This document shows, in pieces, positions 26,201 through 38,981 of a stretch of DNA of 64,000 bases. Every line of letters begins with the position of its first letter. The first letter of the stretch is position 1. The notes beneath the pieces were generated by a model. It saw only the letters and a program-made list of their open reading frames with translations, did no database searches and had not been told where the DNA came from. Made by a program: the position numbers and the translations under genes. Source of the DNA: Rhytidiadelphus loreus (taxonomy: Eukaryota > Streptophyta > Bryopsida > Hypnales > Hylocomiaceae); assembly GCA_947034895.1 (NCBI GenBank), contig OX344765.1, positions 14,575,001-14,639,000 of the forward strand, written 5' to 3'.

Positions 26201-29200
26201 TTTGAAGCTTTCTTCATATAGTAGTTTTACTTGAATGCAAGAGTATGATCCTACAAGTACATTTTTATTTTTGGCACTTGTTTGTATAGAAAAATCTTGA
26301 CCCCAAAATTTCCATTTTCTGCATATTTTTGGTTCTCAAAATCCAAAGGAAATTTTGAGGTTAAAATGTGTGTTCTCCATGTTAAAATCAAAATTTGATT
26401 TTCATGGGCAAAATGGGCATTGCCTAAATACAACTACTATACAATTTAATTCAATTAGAGTGCCCCATAGTGATATCACTTACTCTCACATTCACTTAGA
26501 AGTGATTCAATTTTGTGAGGCACACTAATATGGATGTCTACACTATATTTGCATACTATCTCAAACAATGTGACTTTCATCTACATCCCTCCAATTTTCA
26601 TCTCACACTAGTTAGACCACATTCATCCACCATTCATTCAAATTAGTATACCATTCATTGAAATTAGTGCAAGGGTTTCCCCAACTATACAATTTCATAT
26701 CCTAATTGAATTAGCTCGTGTACTCAAATGCATAAACTCCATTAATACAGAGTTTTTTTTAAAAGAGGCTTCATCTGGGAGTATGTTTTAAAACAAAATG
26801 TATATGTATTTTTATTTATCTATTAAAACTTGATTTTAGTAACAAACATAGAGGTCAAACTGATGACAACTGTAAAAATATTTCATGCTTTTTTTCAAGT
26901 TTTTTTTAACAGCAGAGATCTTCCTCCGTCAAACTTTAAGAAATCCGTGCCTATGTTGTTGTTGTTGAAGGAATTTACAGTTATCCATGTCTTTAGATGC
27001 AAGTACAGTGGTGGGTTTCTTGTCATGCTTCAGGTGTTCTAACCGGCTCTTGTAAGAAGTCAAAAGTGAGTAACTTATGTGCTTCCTCGCTTTTGCTTCA
27101 TTTGTTTTGTCACTGCATATGTGAAATAGCCTTCGAGGAAGTATGAGAATAAGACCACCGCTTTTTGACAAAAATTCTGAATGCATATTATTCATTAGCA
27201 CGCCATACCATTTAATTGCTACAACAAATACAAAATAACGTGAAACACACAACTACGTGGAGTTTGGAAGGTGTATAAAGTAAGGTCGGACCACCATACC
27301 CAATCACTTGAGCAATTTTGGAATAGATCACGAGCAATATGAGGTAATACAAATTTTCCCGTGTAGAAAGATAGGAAATATGGAAATTGTAAATTTTTTT
27401 TCATAATTTTATTCCCAAAATTGAAATTTCAATGAATTTTGAGAGACAAAAAGTACTCCAAACCCATAGCCAATGTCTAAACTTTTCCAATTCCAATCAT
27501 TCAAGAATTTCTTCTTCCCTCATTACTTTTAGAACATGTGTCATGACCTTATTAGTTTCGACCTTGAAAAGGTGAGAAAAACCCCATTCAAAGCCTTAGT
27601 TGGAAATATGTTCCAACCTTGGTTGGAAATGGTTGCACTCTATAGGTTGAATATGGTTCGGGAATGGGTGGTCCAACCTTATGCATGCCATGTAAGTTTA
27701 AGGCCCCTTCACAATATGTTCTAAATTCCCAACTTTCTAAATCCTAGTTCAAGGCCTACAAGAATGCACTACTTTTGAGATTAGGTATTGTTGTAATTTG
27801 GACTCATGAACCTCCATGTGTGCAACTAGAAATATCTGTAGAAGTATTTGTTGACTTTGATGTCTTATAAAATAACATTCTTGGAATAAGGTAACCTAAT
27901 TGTTAAGAAAACCTATTTTTCCTATTTTATGTAGTTACACAACACAAAAGGAATGGCACCTTCGTGTCCGTGGTGGCTTCCGATCTCCCGAAGCTTGCAA
28001 CAAACTTTGCATGCAATGATTATACCATATCACTTGAAGCTTAATGATCAATTGTTAGTATCCTTTGTTGTGAAACTTAAGTTAAAGTTGGCTTCAATGG
28101 AAGTGGAAGCCAGTGGAGTTCATGAACACTTGGAGTGATGAATCCCGTAGAAGTACGAATCAATGGCTCATGAACAATGGACCATCAAGGGAGTCCGATG
28201 TTTTCATTATGGCCGATACAAGGATGTGTTGTAGTTAAGGAGACATTTGTCCAGATGAAGCACTGAATGCACACAGAATCTTTAGTGCTAAGGACATGTT
28301 CATTCAAGAAATAATAAATGGAACTAATAATTTGGAAAGGGTAGGGGATAGGATTAGGGTAAGGGGTGGAAAAAAAAATTCGGGAAGTACAAATAGTGTG
28401 GGTAAGTTAAATGCATAGGAGGGAGGGAGGCCATGCAAATGTCCTCTTGGTGGGGGATCTTTGCGTTTATGATTTTTTTTTATTTTTTTTAATTTTTGGG
28501 ACACCAAAAAAAAGGGGATTCCTGCGTCCATGAATTTGGTATAAGGTAATAACAGGAGAAGCATGCAACTGACAGCCAAAAAATGCAAAGAGTTGACATG
28601 GGAGAATGTCTTATATCCATAATTCAATTTTCATCCACAATTTGGCGATTTCATCCAAGATTTTTTTTTAAATTTAAAGTTTTTTGGTGATTTTCCATTC
28701 TTCTAGTACCATTTTGTTCCAAGGGCTTGGTGATGAACCCATTCAATTGGTGAAAATGGTCAACAAATTGCCATAAAAAAGTGTGGAAGATTGGTTAGAA
28801 TATTGTGGACCTCTAATTGGTTCTCTACATGATGTACATAACATTTGTTAACTAGACTAAGTTTATGGGTAGAACCACCCATAGTTGACCACTTTAGCAG
28901 TTCCGCACATGTTCTAGAGTAGTATAAGTCAATGTAAATTTTTTGCCATTCATGAAGATAGAAATCATAGAAATTGCATTTTTTTTTGGTAATTATATGC
29001 CTTGAATTAAAATTACTATGAGTTTTGGAAGCCAAAAGTTAGTTTGGACACATACCCAATATACAAACTCTTTTGATTTTGATCATTCAAGAACTATTTT
29101 CTTGCTCATTGCACACTACTTTCTTGCTCACTACTTTGGAACATGTGTCATGACCTTATTAATGCCAATTTTGAAAAGGAAAAAAAAACTTTGGATTGGA

Positions 29201-30978
29201 AATAGCTGAACCCTACAAATTAGGTACAGATCCCTAATTAGGAATGGATGGTTCCATAAGAAGAGATTTGAGGCAAGGGGAAGGCCTTTTCAAACTTGTT
29301 TTCCTTATTGTAAACTAGTGGTACACTAACAAAATATTAGATAATTAATTTAAAAAAATTTAAATGATATATTTTTTTAAATTTAAATGATAGATTTTTT
29401 AAAATTTAAATGATAGATTTTTTAAAATTTAAATGATAGATTTTTTTAAATGATTAAATATTATTATCGATCTAATGTGGTTGAACTTCAACCACGTTAG
29501 ACTGCGCATGTGGACATGTTCCCACAGTCTAGGAACTTGAAGAACTTGCAGTCTTCTAAAAGTCTGAATTTCATCTAATGTACCATAAGCCATTCATGGG
29601 ACATTAAAGTGGTCATATAAAGTGGGCCGTGCAAGGTTAATTTTGCCTTGGAGAAAATAGTGGAATTTTTCATTTGCCAACCATGATAAAATTTGGACAT
29701 TTTGCATTCATATTTGGAATTAAAGACCCCAAATTAGGTAAGAGTGGTGGAGAATACATAATTAATAATCAAGTACAAAATAGGGGACAATTTTCTTACA
29801 ATTATCCTATAGAATATAAAATTCACCTGGCACAGCTCACTTTGTATGACCCCCTTTTATTAACATCATGTAAACCATTCCCTTTAGAGATTGGGATATA
29901 TGGGAATGAGTTTAGTTTAACTTGCAGAGAATCAATGAAGTTACAACATTCTAGGGGCTTCTGTTTTTTGGGGGATTAAAAACAACAACCACATTGACAA
30001 GGAGTTCAGTACCTCCAAATCATGTTATGGATTTATTAAGTGCATGTTTCAACCTAAGATGATCAAAAAATGTGTTTGGGGTTTAGGAAGGAGGTTTTTT
30101 GGGAGCAAGCTAGGCATGGTTCCAAAGACATGTATGGATACAAAGCTAAGCGGCTTTGAATCCATGACATTTGACTTCTAAGGTATGAAATGCTAAAAGT
30201 ACCTAAATTCTGATAGTGTCTTCTCAAATAGAGGTATGTATTGGAGTTTTGAATGTACTATTAGATGATTTTAGAGCCCTATGCCATATTAGCTTCGAAC
30301 TAACTTCACAAAGGTCCAGAAAGTATGAAACATCTTGGATTAGATGCGACATTCTTCATTCTATTTACCGTTGCTTCTCAAATAGTGTTACTCCTATAAA
30401 CATGGGGCTAAACTAAATAGAGCTTTTATCATCCATTATTGTAGACTATATTTCATCCCAAGTTTGCAAACCTATACATTATAAACACCATAAATGGCAA
30501 AGACCAAACTATATAGAGAATTGTAAAACTAATAAAAATAAAAATAAAAAACTCAATTACTAAATAATGTAGATTTTTAAATCATAAGAGTCATATTGAA
30601 TGAAATTATCTCAAATATTATAATATCTATCTATTGTAGACCGCACTAAATAGAATGAAAAGTGTGATTCTATTTATCTTTCAAGGAAAATTTGTAGAAA
30701 GGTATTTCAAAGAGTTAGCTTCTTCCAAACTACAATGAGCTAGTGAATGGTGGGGCTTCATGGGCTTTTGACTTGAGTGATTAGAAACAAGTGGTTTGAG
30801 ATTTTATGAGCCAAGTTTGAGAGCATACTAGGTTGTAGCTAGGGGTTAGAGCATCCCCACCCTTTTCACAATGAAATTGCCTTGCCAAATGGTAGTTTTT
30901 GTGGGCTCCATTCTTCATTTGTGCTCTACCAACAAAGTAGTTCCCTACCCTTCATTTCCATATCATTCCCCATGGTAC
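23231..30978. other. Promoter flank, then a long AT-rich gene-free stretch
   Basis: 23.23-23.65 kb is GC-rich and probably belongs to the CSLC promoter. Beyond it the sequence is AT-rich with no recognised gene. A single TTAACCCC end occurs at 23723. A diverged TTAA-family fragment lies at about 25770-25910 (CTTGTACTAG...AAATCCTACAATTAGATATG...TTAGGGATTAAG). A direct repeat pair has members at about 27490-27600 and 29080-29190, sharing GAACATGTGTCATGACCTTA and flanking sequence. A minus-strand frame at 26929-27252 has no family match. Confidence 0.45.
29349..29455. repeat. Tandem ~27-bp AT repeat
   Basis: About four head-to-tail units of TTTAAATGATAGATTTTTTA with small length differences. 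Each unit contains the self-complementary core AAATTTAAAT or a part of it, so the array can fold on itself. It is non-coding. Confidence 0.8.
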
Positions 30979-30982
30979 TTAA

Positions 30983-31784
30983 CCCCTAAGTGCCTAAGCC
31001 TTTCCAAGTGTGTTTTTCCCATGAAAAAAGAACATGGGCTTATAGTTATCTCTATTGAAACAAAATGATTTTTTTTCAAAATCTAACCGTATGGATGTTT
31101 AAAGAGATTGCTTATTAGTATGTACACCAATTTTGAGTGCAAAATTCCACAAGAGTTGTGAGATTATAATAAGAGAAATGTATGTTTTCTATTTTTAATA
31201 TGTTGTCCCTCTCCACAATGTTTCAGAAATTTGCACATAAAAGCTTTTTGGGATTAGAAGTGACATGAACAACTACAAATTGTGTTAGCACACTAAAATA
31301 CCCTTTCAAAAAACTTAATATCACTTGAAAAGCTATTAAACTCATTACACAATCCACCTTGCAATTGTTGAGATGCAATTTTTTTAATAAGTATAATTCA
31401 CAAATAACTCCAAATCAACACTTGCTTGTTTAAATTTTCAATGGTGAAAATCATGAAAACACTTTACTCTTTCGATTAGGACCATTTTCAAAGCAAATGA
31501 ATAAGTGGAAGTTTTTAGATCTCAAATCAAGTGAAATTGCTCAAAGTTGAAAAATGAAGTAAAATTAGCAAGCTTTGCTCTTCCACTAATGGACATAAAT
31601 GGCTTTGGAGACCACTCAACACTCTAATATGTACCTTTTTCAGTGAAAAATGAAAGTTTTGAATAGTTAACCCTAAAAACTGCCCCCCAAATTTTTTAAA
31701 ACAGGCAAACAAATTTAACTGCCCACTTCAAAATGAGCCTGAAATTTCAGATCGACCATATATGGTCGATGAGGCAGTTGGGGG
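30983..31784. mobile_element. TTAA-type element, 802 bp
   Basis: Flanked by TTAA at 30979-30982 and 31785-31788. Left end CCCCTAAGTGCCTAAGCC; right end, other strand, CCCCCAACTGCCTCATCG. The right subterminal region holds a perfect 20-bp palindrome centred near 31760 (ATCGACCATA/TATGGTCGAT). The left half has the family block TCAAAATCTAACCGTATGGA. It is diverged and shorter than the 0.92-kb copies, with no coding region. A second TTAACCCTAAA motif at 31667 may be the end of another copy overlapping this one. Confidence 0.65.
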
Positions 31785-31788
31785 TTAA

Positions 31789-32539
31789 CATGATTACTAT
31801 GATGTGTACTACAACTTTGCACTCTCATTGGTTGGAGTTGCTACAATTGTCAAGACATTTCCAAAAAGTGTTATAAAAACATAGTCAAACAAGCAAAATC
31901 CAAGTTTGATGAAAAAGATGGGGAAGGCCTATCAAGATGGAAGGTCAATGTAAGGGCTCATTTTACAAAAGTTGGAATTTTTTTCTTGGATGTGTCCATG
32001 GTCAAGGAAATGCTAGGAGGTAGGGTCCACCATAGACAAAGGCTAGGCTCCTTCCTAGTGAAAGAGTTGAGAGATGCTCTTATGTTAGATTGGGGTGAAT
32101 CGATCCCTTCAATTGTCCCCCCAAAGTCATTCCTAGGGTGCATGTCAAAAAAAAGACCCCCTATTTTGTGCTTGATTGATTTATCTTGCACACCTCTTCT
32201 AATTGGTTTGGGGCCTCAAATTGTAGATATGAATCCAAAATTTGCAAATTTTATCATGTAGCAATTAAAAATTTTGAGCATTATCTCAGGGACAAGCGAG
32301 GGGGTTGGTTCCGGCCAACCTTATTATGTTATTATGGTAGTCTACTCTAATTCCGACCCTGTTTTTTAGACCATCCCTAGCCAGGGTGTGAAATGGACAT
32401 TGAGAGGTTGTAAAATGGTTATGTGTTAAACATTGAATGTTTTGTCTATGTTATCAGAGCAGTTAAGCATTTGCCAAGTGTTCCTTTGTGCTTTGCTAGT
32501 GGATGAAATAAGAGCCAAGGTGAATCCATTTCTGAAATG
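31789..32539. other. Spacer with a dispersed repeat (32143-32290)
   Basis: The segment 32143-32290 matches 41283-41440 in the same orientation. Both have an A-run, CCCCTATTTTGTGCTTGATT, then ATGAAT-CCAAA-TTTGCAAATTTTAT-ATG, and both lead into a short GC-rich patch (32285-32310 and 41440-41500). The shared ~150 bp could be part of an unnamed transposon. No terminal repeats were recognised, and no gene is seen around it. Confidence 0.5.
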
Positions 32540-32783
32540 TTTACTTGTATTCAAAAAAGCTTTTCCCCTACAATTTTTTTCCCCTACAACTTTGAATGCT
32601 AGTATCTTCCAACCTGTATAGTCAACTTAATGAATTTTTTATCACATCATCTCATCTAAGTATAGTACAAGATCCTACGGTTAGATTTTTTAATTTTAAT
32701 TTGTTTTCCTTGGATGAAGGAAGCAAAAATGGCAATTTTGAGTGATTTTTGTCAAAAAAAAAGAGTCCTTGGCCCTTTAGGAG
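32540..32783 (+). mobile_element. Partial TTAA-type element (right end)
   Basis: Begins in the CTACAACTTTGAATGCTAGT block and continues through TATAGTCAACTTAATGAATT, AGTACAAGATCCTACGGTTA and GGCAATTTTGAGTGATTTTT to the terminus CCCTTTAGGAG with TTAA at 32784-32787. This equals the terminal ~240 bp of the copies at 35260 and 45018. The left part is missing. Confidence 0.75.
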
Positions 32784-32787
32784 TTAA

Positions 32788-35255
32788 GTGTAGTAAAGGT
32801 TGCATTTTGGAACTCTGTCTATTACATTCTGCATGCCACAATGCTTGTTTTTGGTGAAGCCATATCTTTTTTCAGACTAGACATGTGTGAGTTTTGTAAG
32901 GCCTACGATCAAAAAATAGGTACCTATTGCAGAATTCTTTAGAAATTCATAAATAATTCAAAAATGCTCCCAAAAATATGAAACCACTTGGGTTAGATTC
33001 CACATCAATTTTTCTTCAAGTGAAAAATAAGGAAAAATAATTTTGTGCATCTAGGAACCATCTGAAAGTCAGACCAGCCCATAAACGGTTGCTTTAAGAG
33101 CAGACTACCATAGTATGCCTTTGACCACTGAAATCATAGTCATAGTGATAAGGAGAAACTGTCACACAATAGGCAACAACTGAACTGACCCACTCCCTTT
33201 CTGAAATCTATCAACGTGGAACATTTTCTGGTTCAAAATCTTGAGTTTTTGTAGATCATTTTTTTCAGGCAGGCTCTGGTACTCCTCCAGCATCTTTTCA
33301 CAGGAAGATAATTGAAGGCACAAATTCCAAAGGAAGGTAGTTGACCGGTACCTGTCCTGCCCAAATGATGTTTTACTAGTAAGGCCTAGGTCCATCAAAA
33401 AACAGGGAACTGCAGTCTGAATTATCATTTATCAACATCCTGTCACATTTTCTGGCCTAGGGAATAATAAGTTTAACCCTTAAAAAAAGGACATTCCATG
33501 TTCCTGTTTGGTCAAACTTCTGATTAGTTTTCTATATTAGAAATATATTTATTATTTATTATTTGAAATAAATGAAAAAGAATTTCATTGCCAAAGGCAA
33601 AAATACAAAGCCTGCAAGTCACATAGAAACACATCTTTCAAAAAATTGGTATTTTTCTCATGAAGTAAAATCTATCTATAGATTCGAAATTTAACTTAAT
33701 TTTTTCATATTTAAAAACATTAACCTTGTAACACCCAAACTATATTTTGGGAGAACATAGCGATTTTGCTCACTACAAATAAATTTTTTTCTTTTTTTTC
33801 TTTGAAAATTTCAAAGAGCATGTGCCCAAGGAGTAGCTTTAAGTTGCAACAATTTTCATAACTTTTGACTACATGGTTAAAAAGTAATTGCATGATAAGT
33901 AATTCTCAACGGGTGGGCAACTTGGGCAGCCCAAAAAAAATTCTTTAAAAATTACTTCTTTTTAAAATAAAAATTTGAAATTGGTTCCCTACATTTTTTA
34001 TATACTTGGAAAGCTTTGAATCATTCCATTTTGATTAATGAGACAAAAGTTTTAGTTTGCAGGTAGCTATGGCATCTCTAGACTCTATGAATGATATTTC
34101 CGTACAAAGATATAAGTAAAAATGTGCCAAAATTTGAAAAAGGATTGAAGCTTAACTCTATAAAAATACATACTACATGGTATTTACTTGGGTATTTAGT
34201 TGGTGAAAACGATGATGAAGCTCTTACATTATTTCACGAGCAAATTCTCAATTAGTGACCATTTAAAAAATATCATTTTAAATAAATTGATTGTATGGTT
34301 TATCATTATTTACTTTTTACTAATTTATTTACATTTATTAATTCTTGAGCCAAAAGTATATATACAGAGATAAGAAATGCTTTAATAATTTGTTTCATAA
34401 ATCAAGACAATGCTATTAAAATAATTTGTTTCATAAATCAATTTTGGAACAACCCATATGTTTTCTTATTAAGAAGGGTGTGCAAAACACTTAATAATTT
34501 TCTTGCCTAATTTATTTTGTGTATTCCTCTGAATAATACTACCCTTGTTTCTTTTGTATTAAATAACACCAAGTATCAAATTAATTCTTGCTACACTACT
34601 TGAAGTAATTGGTGTACTGCTTGACATCATCAAGAAGTAAGAGTAAGGCCACAAGGACTTGCCATTTGCATCATTGATGTTCATGTTACGTAGATGGCAG
34701 GAATGATGGGCACTACTAACCTTACCTCATGCCTGCCTGTTGAGAGGATGAATTCCATCTCGGTCCCCGGTGATAAATAAGTTACAAAGTCCGTCCTCGC
34801 AATCACACCATCAATAGATAAATTGCAATCTCAACTAACGTAAAAAAAACAAGTACTTGTGTACACCTGAGACTCATTTTGCGTCATCCCTGCACTTCAT
34901 CCTTAACTTATGGAGGTTGTGTTGTTGTGATAACAAATGGATAATGTCCTTCATTTGTTTCAAAAAATTTAAAAATTTAAAAAAATTTAAATTTTTTTTT
35001 TTTTAGTACCATTTGTAATTATATAGTTTTAAATGCTATTATCTTCTTCTTTTTTTAGAAACAAGTGAAACGAATTTTCATTGTCAACAAAGGGAACATC
35101 TAATCAAAAATTCATTGATGAGTGTGCAGGAATTTGAAAACTCATAGTAGGTTTAAAAGAGAAAAAGAAATAAACTCATAGTGCGATTCATAGCATTGAT
35201 TTTGTTTGTTTACATAATTTTAGACACCTGTACACATTGGGATTGAAGACGTTGA
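32788..35255. other. AT-rich spacer with TTAA-family fragments
   Basis: No gene is seen. The segment about 33720-34100 (CATAGCGATTTTGCTCACTA, CATAACTTTTGACTACATGG) resembles the right half of the element at 37983 in reverse orientation, so a broken copy lies here. A TTAACCC motif at 33473 may be one end. The minus-strand frame at 33162-33428 resembles nothing I know. Confidence 0.45.
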
Positions 35256-35259
35256 TTAA

Positions 35260-36182
35260 CCCCCAAAGTCCCATTGTCCCCTCGAGGGACAATTTGGAAT
35301 TCGGGCAAGTTCCTACGGGAAGAAATTTCACTCTAATTTTTTGAAACTTTTTTTGAAAATAGAAAAGTTGATAAGCTCTGTGGGAATATAATTTTTATTT
35401 CAATCAGTGTCCGGAGGCAAAAGTTATACCACAAAAAGCCTAGAATTGAACTCGGTAGGCAACACAAAAAATATTGCAAAAATTCAAAATAATAATTTTT
35501 TTTTCTTCTCAAAGATTATGTTTTTTTTCTACCTTTGAAGCTTTGATTCATTCCATTTTGATTAGTGATGTGAAAGTTATGAACAATCTTATTTTTCGGG
35601 CAATCTAAGCATCTTTTTGAAAAAATAACTCATAGGATTCATTTCAAAATGCAATTTTGAATTTTTTTGAATTTTTTTTTTTGAAAAGGTTAAGTTTGCT
35701 TTTTAGAACAATCTCACTGTTGGAATTATTGTATTTCAATCCCATCTAAGAGCTATTAACAATTTAGTTTTTCTTTCAATCTTGGACCTACTTCTACTTG
35801 ACAATTTTTTGAAGTATGAAAATCAAGTTGTTATTTTTTGAAATTTTTTTCCTAAACTCCCAACTCAATTCTTCAACACAATAAATTTTGAATTCAAATT
35901 TCAGAGTGCACATTTTTTCCACAAATAGCGATCAAAGTCATCTAAAATTGCAGTCTAGTGTTCAAAAAAACTTGTTTTTTCAACTTTGAATGCTTGTATC
36001 TCTCAATCTGTATGGTCAAACTTCATGAATTTTTTACCACGTAATCTCAAGCAAGTAAAGTCAAGATCCTATGGTTTAATTCAAAAAAATATATTCTTTT
36101 TGTTTTTTTGGACAAATGCAGTAGAAATGGCAGTTCTGAGTGTGTGTTTTTTTATAGAAAAATGGCCTTTGGCCTTGTGGGG
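35260..36182. mobile_element. TTAA-type element, 923 bp, complete
   Basis: Flanked by TTAA at 35256-35259 and 36183-36186. Left end CCCCCAAAGTCCCATTGTCC; right end, other strand, CCCCACAAGGCCAAAGGCC. A near-palindrome TTGTCCCCTCGAGGGACAA lies just inside the left end. It is the reverse-oriented counterpart of the copy at 45018 and almost the same length (923 versus 924 bp). Shared internal blocks include CTTTGAATGCT-GTATCT, TATGGTCAAACTTCATGAAT and AAGATCCTATGGTT. It has no coding capacity for a transposase and is probably non-autonomous. Confidence 0.85.
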
Positions 36183-36186
36183 TTAA

Positions 36187-37978
36187 CCCGTAAAGGAATG
36201 TTGTTGCAAACACTAAGTGTTCGATGGATTATAAAGAATATTTTTATGTAGGTCAACAAATGTTCATCCTTGGAATTTTGTATGAAAAAGGGGAGGACTT
36301 GAAGAGCAGTTCAACCTCCGATGAGTGCTCTTTTTTTTTTTTTATGTAAGTGATTCATAGGGTATGATTTCCATGATGACGAGCTTGACATTCCAAGGCT
36401 AAGTATTTAACTTTGAGCAAAAGCAATTAACAACAAGATAAATTTTTTATTTTTATTTTTATTTAAATAATTTTTGTACACCTAAATGAAAGTTTTTATT
36501 CGTTCCATTTGGATTAGCTATGAGAAAATTATAAAAAGACTTGCTTTGTGGCATCCTTATGAAAAAATAAGGTATAAAATTTGTCTTTGAATTCAAATTT
36601 TAAAATTATGTAAATCAATCAGTCCATTGAACAATTTCATGAAGATTGGTGTATCTCAATTCTATCTTTAGAAATGTTCACAATTTGTTCCCATCGTGTA
36701 TGTGTTTCTATTTAACATGTTTTAAAACAATGAGAATCAAGGCTCTCAACTAAATTTTACAACACAAAATAAACTCAAAATTGATAGTCCAAATTTTAAT
36801 TTATTTTAAGAGGATTCAACTTATCATGACCTAGTATGGTAAGGAAAAAAACAAATTGTCTTGCAATCAACTTATTTAGTATTTCCTTTATACAATCTTT
36901 GTATTAGTTTTAGTACAAGATTGTACACTAGAAATCTAGGAGTTGCAAAAAATATTTTTAAATTTTCTTTTTCTCTTTGCACTTGAAATGGTGGTTAACA
37001 AGTGGATTTCATTCAAATATAGTCATGGACCTTTGGCAAAATGTAGTTTGGAATAATAATGGATCTATGTATCCCTCATGCATCATTGTAGACTAAACTA
37101 AAGGGCAAAGTTTGTTGATGTTGTTGGCAAAGAGTATAAAAGAACTTTCACCATGACTTCAAAGGTTATAGAGTAATATTTCAATCCATGCAAGTGTTTT
37201 TATAAAAAAGTTGACTTATACAAGTATAAAATTTTACAATTAATTTATAATGAATGCTTCAACAATTGTCAAAGGTGGTTTGGGTCCAACAAAATAAACA
37301 AAGACTCGAAAAGGTTTCACAATATTTTTCATTAAAATTTATACTCATAATTTTTTTTTAAATCAATTGAATTGTTTTTGTTACGCTCACTAATGTATTC
37401 TCGATATTTACTATAAGCAATAGTGTTTTAGGGTTCCATGTTGCTAGCAACACCTGACTAAAGGTTTTGAGACCTCATTTCCAGCTTCAAAGACTTTGAC
37501 AATATTTGAGTCTTGAAAATATGGTCAACGATGCTAGCTTTGAGGAACCTTCTTTTTGTCAACGAAGTTTTGCACGTACACCTTCAAATCATGGAGACGA
37601 GATAATCCAACTACTCAAGGAGGATGCAAAATGCAATGCCTATAGCCTATGTTGTATTTAGACTAAGGCTACACTATTCATATAGTGTAATTTAGCTCTG
37701 AAAATGTATTTTTTGAATATTAGTTCAACTATTGAAATAAAACTTTTCAAGTTTAGTTTCTATTCCAATTTAGAAAATTGGAAAATTACCAAGTGCAAAT
37801 CTACAAATTCTTATTAAATGTCAATAAATTCTTGAATATCAGATTTATGTCAAACATCATCCAAAAAATGCATTCTCAAAGAAATGGAATGGATGACTAC
37901 TAGATTGATAAGAGAAAGGAAAAATTGCATGTAGTGATGCCAATCCACACTCTAAGAATAACCAAAAGAAATTGCAAT
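36187..37978. other. AT-rich spacer
   Basis: No gene is seen. A fragment at about 36420-36800 resembles the middle of the TTAA elements (TTTTTATTCGTTCCATTTGGATTAGCTATGA). Another at about 36890-37040 carries TTAGTACAAGATTGTACA and TAGTCATGGACCTTTGGCA, a decayed terminus. Confidence 0.45.
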
Positions 37979-37982
37979 TTAA

Positions 37983-38919
37983 CCCCTAAACATCAGAGAC
38001 TATGTTTTCACCAAAACTGCTCCAAACTGCCCTTGCACTTACAAGCACCAAATTTTAGATGATTAACGTTTATGGACACATGTAACCATAGGATATTGTA
38101 GTAAAATAGTTAGAGAAGATGTGGAAAAATTTCAGAATTTTTCACCATGTAGATTGCAAGATATTATCGTTTGAAGTGACAAAAATCTTTTTTTTGGCCC
38201 TATGAAAATACGGGCAGCTGCATTTCACAAGGTCACATTTGTAGGAAGAAATGTCCAAAATGGTGGTTACTCTTTGGATTCATTCTTCAAGTCAAATTGG
38301 CTACATGCCTGAAAAATTTTAGATCATTTGGAATTGTACGATATATAGGAAAAAAATAGTAAGTAGAAAGAAGTAGAGAATGATTCAAAATACTAAATTG
38401 TTAACAATTTATTTACAGAATTGAAAAATGCCAATCCCAATGGTTGTAATGTTGCAATAAATAACATGCACCTAATACTTTTATTTTTTTCCAAAATTAT
38501 TTAAAATTGAGATAAATAAAGGACTTCAAAGTTTATTTTAGAGTAGAGATTCCATAACTACCCACAAACTATCCCAAACTAAAACTCCTCATAACTTTCA
38601 TCTTTTAAATCAAAATAGAATGTTTTAAAGCTTTCCACATATATAAAAATCTAAAGAATCAATTTCAATTTTTTATTTTTTTAAAACGTGATTTTCAAAG
38701 AAGTTTTTTTTTTGCCTATGTTGCCTGCTGAACACTGAAAATTACATATCATGCAATAACTTTTGAACCGTGTAGTCATAAGTTATGAAAATTGTGGGGC
38801 CTTAAAGCTACTATTTGTCCCCATACTGTGTGAACTTTTCAAAGAAAAAAAAATTCCATCGTTAGTGAGCTGCCCAAAATCGCTATGTTGCCGAAAAATG
38901 TTGTTTGGACGTTTAGGGG
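37983..38919. mobile_element. TTAA-type element, 937 bp, complete
   Basis: Flanked by perfect TTAA at 37979-37982 and 38920-38923. Left end CCCCTAAACATCAGAGACTA; right end, other strand, CCCCTAAACGTCCAAACAAC. Same orientation as the copy at 45018 and nearly the same length, with the shared blocks CCATAGGATATTGTAGTA and CATGTAGATTGCAAGATATT. The right half differs from the 45018 copy and matches the fragment at 33.7-34.1 kb, so the family has at least two subtypes. No coding region. Confidence 0.85.
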
Positions 38920-38981
38920 TTAATCCACATTCATTGCCCCTTGTCACACAAAAATTCACACCACACTATAGTCAAAGAATA

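Noticed and set aside
26929..27252. 107-codon minus-strand open frame
   Set aside because: AT-rich surroundings, no start or splice context and no family resemblance; a run of Gln comes from a CAA repeat.
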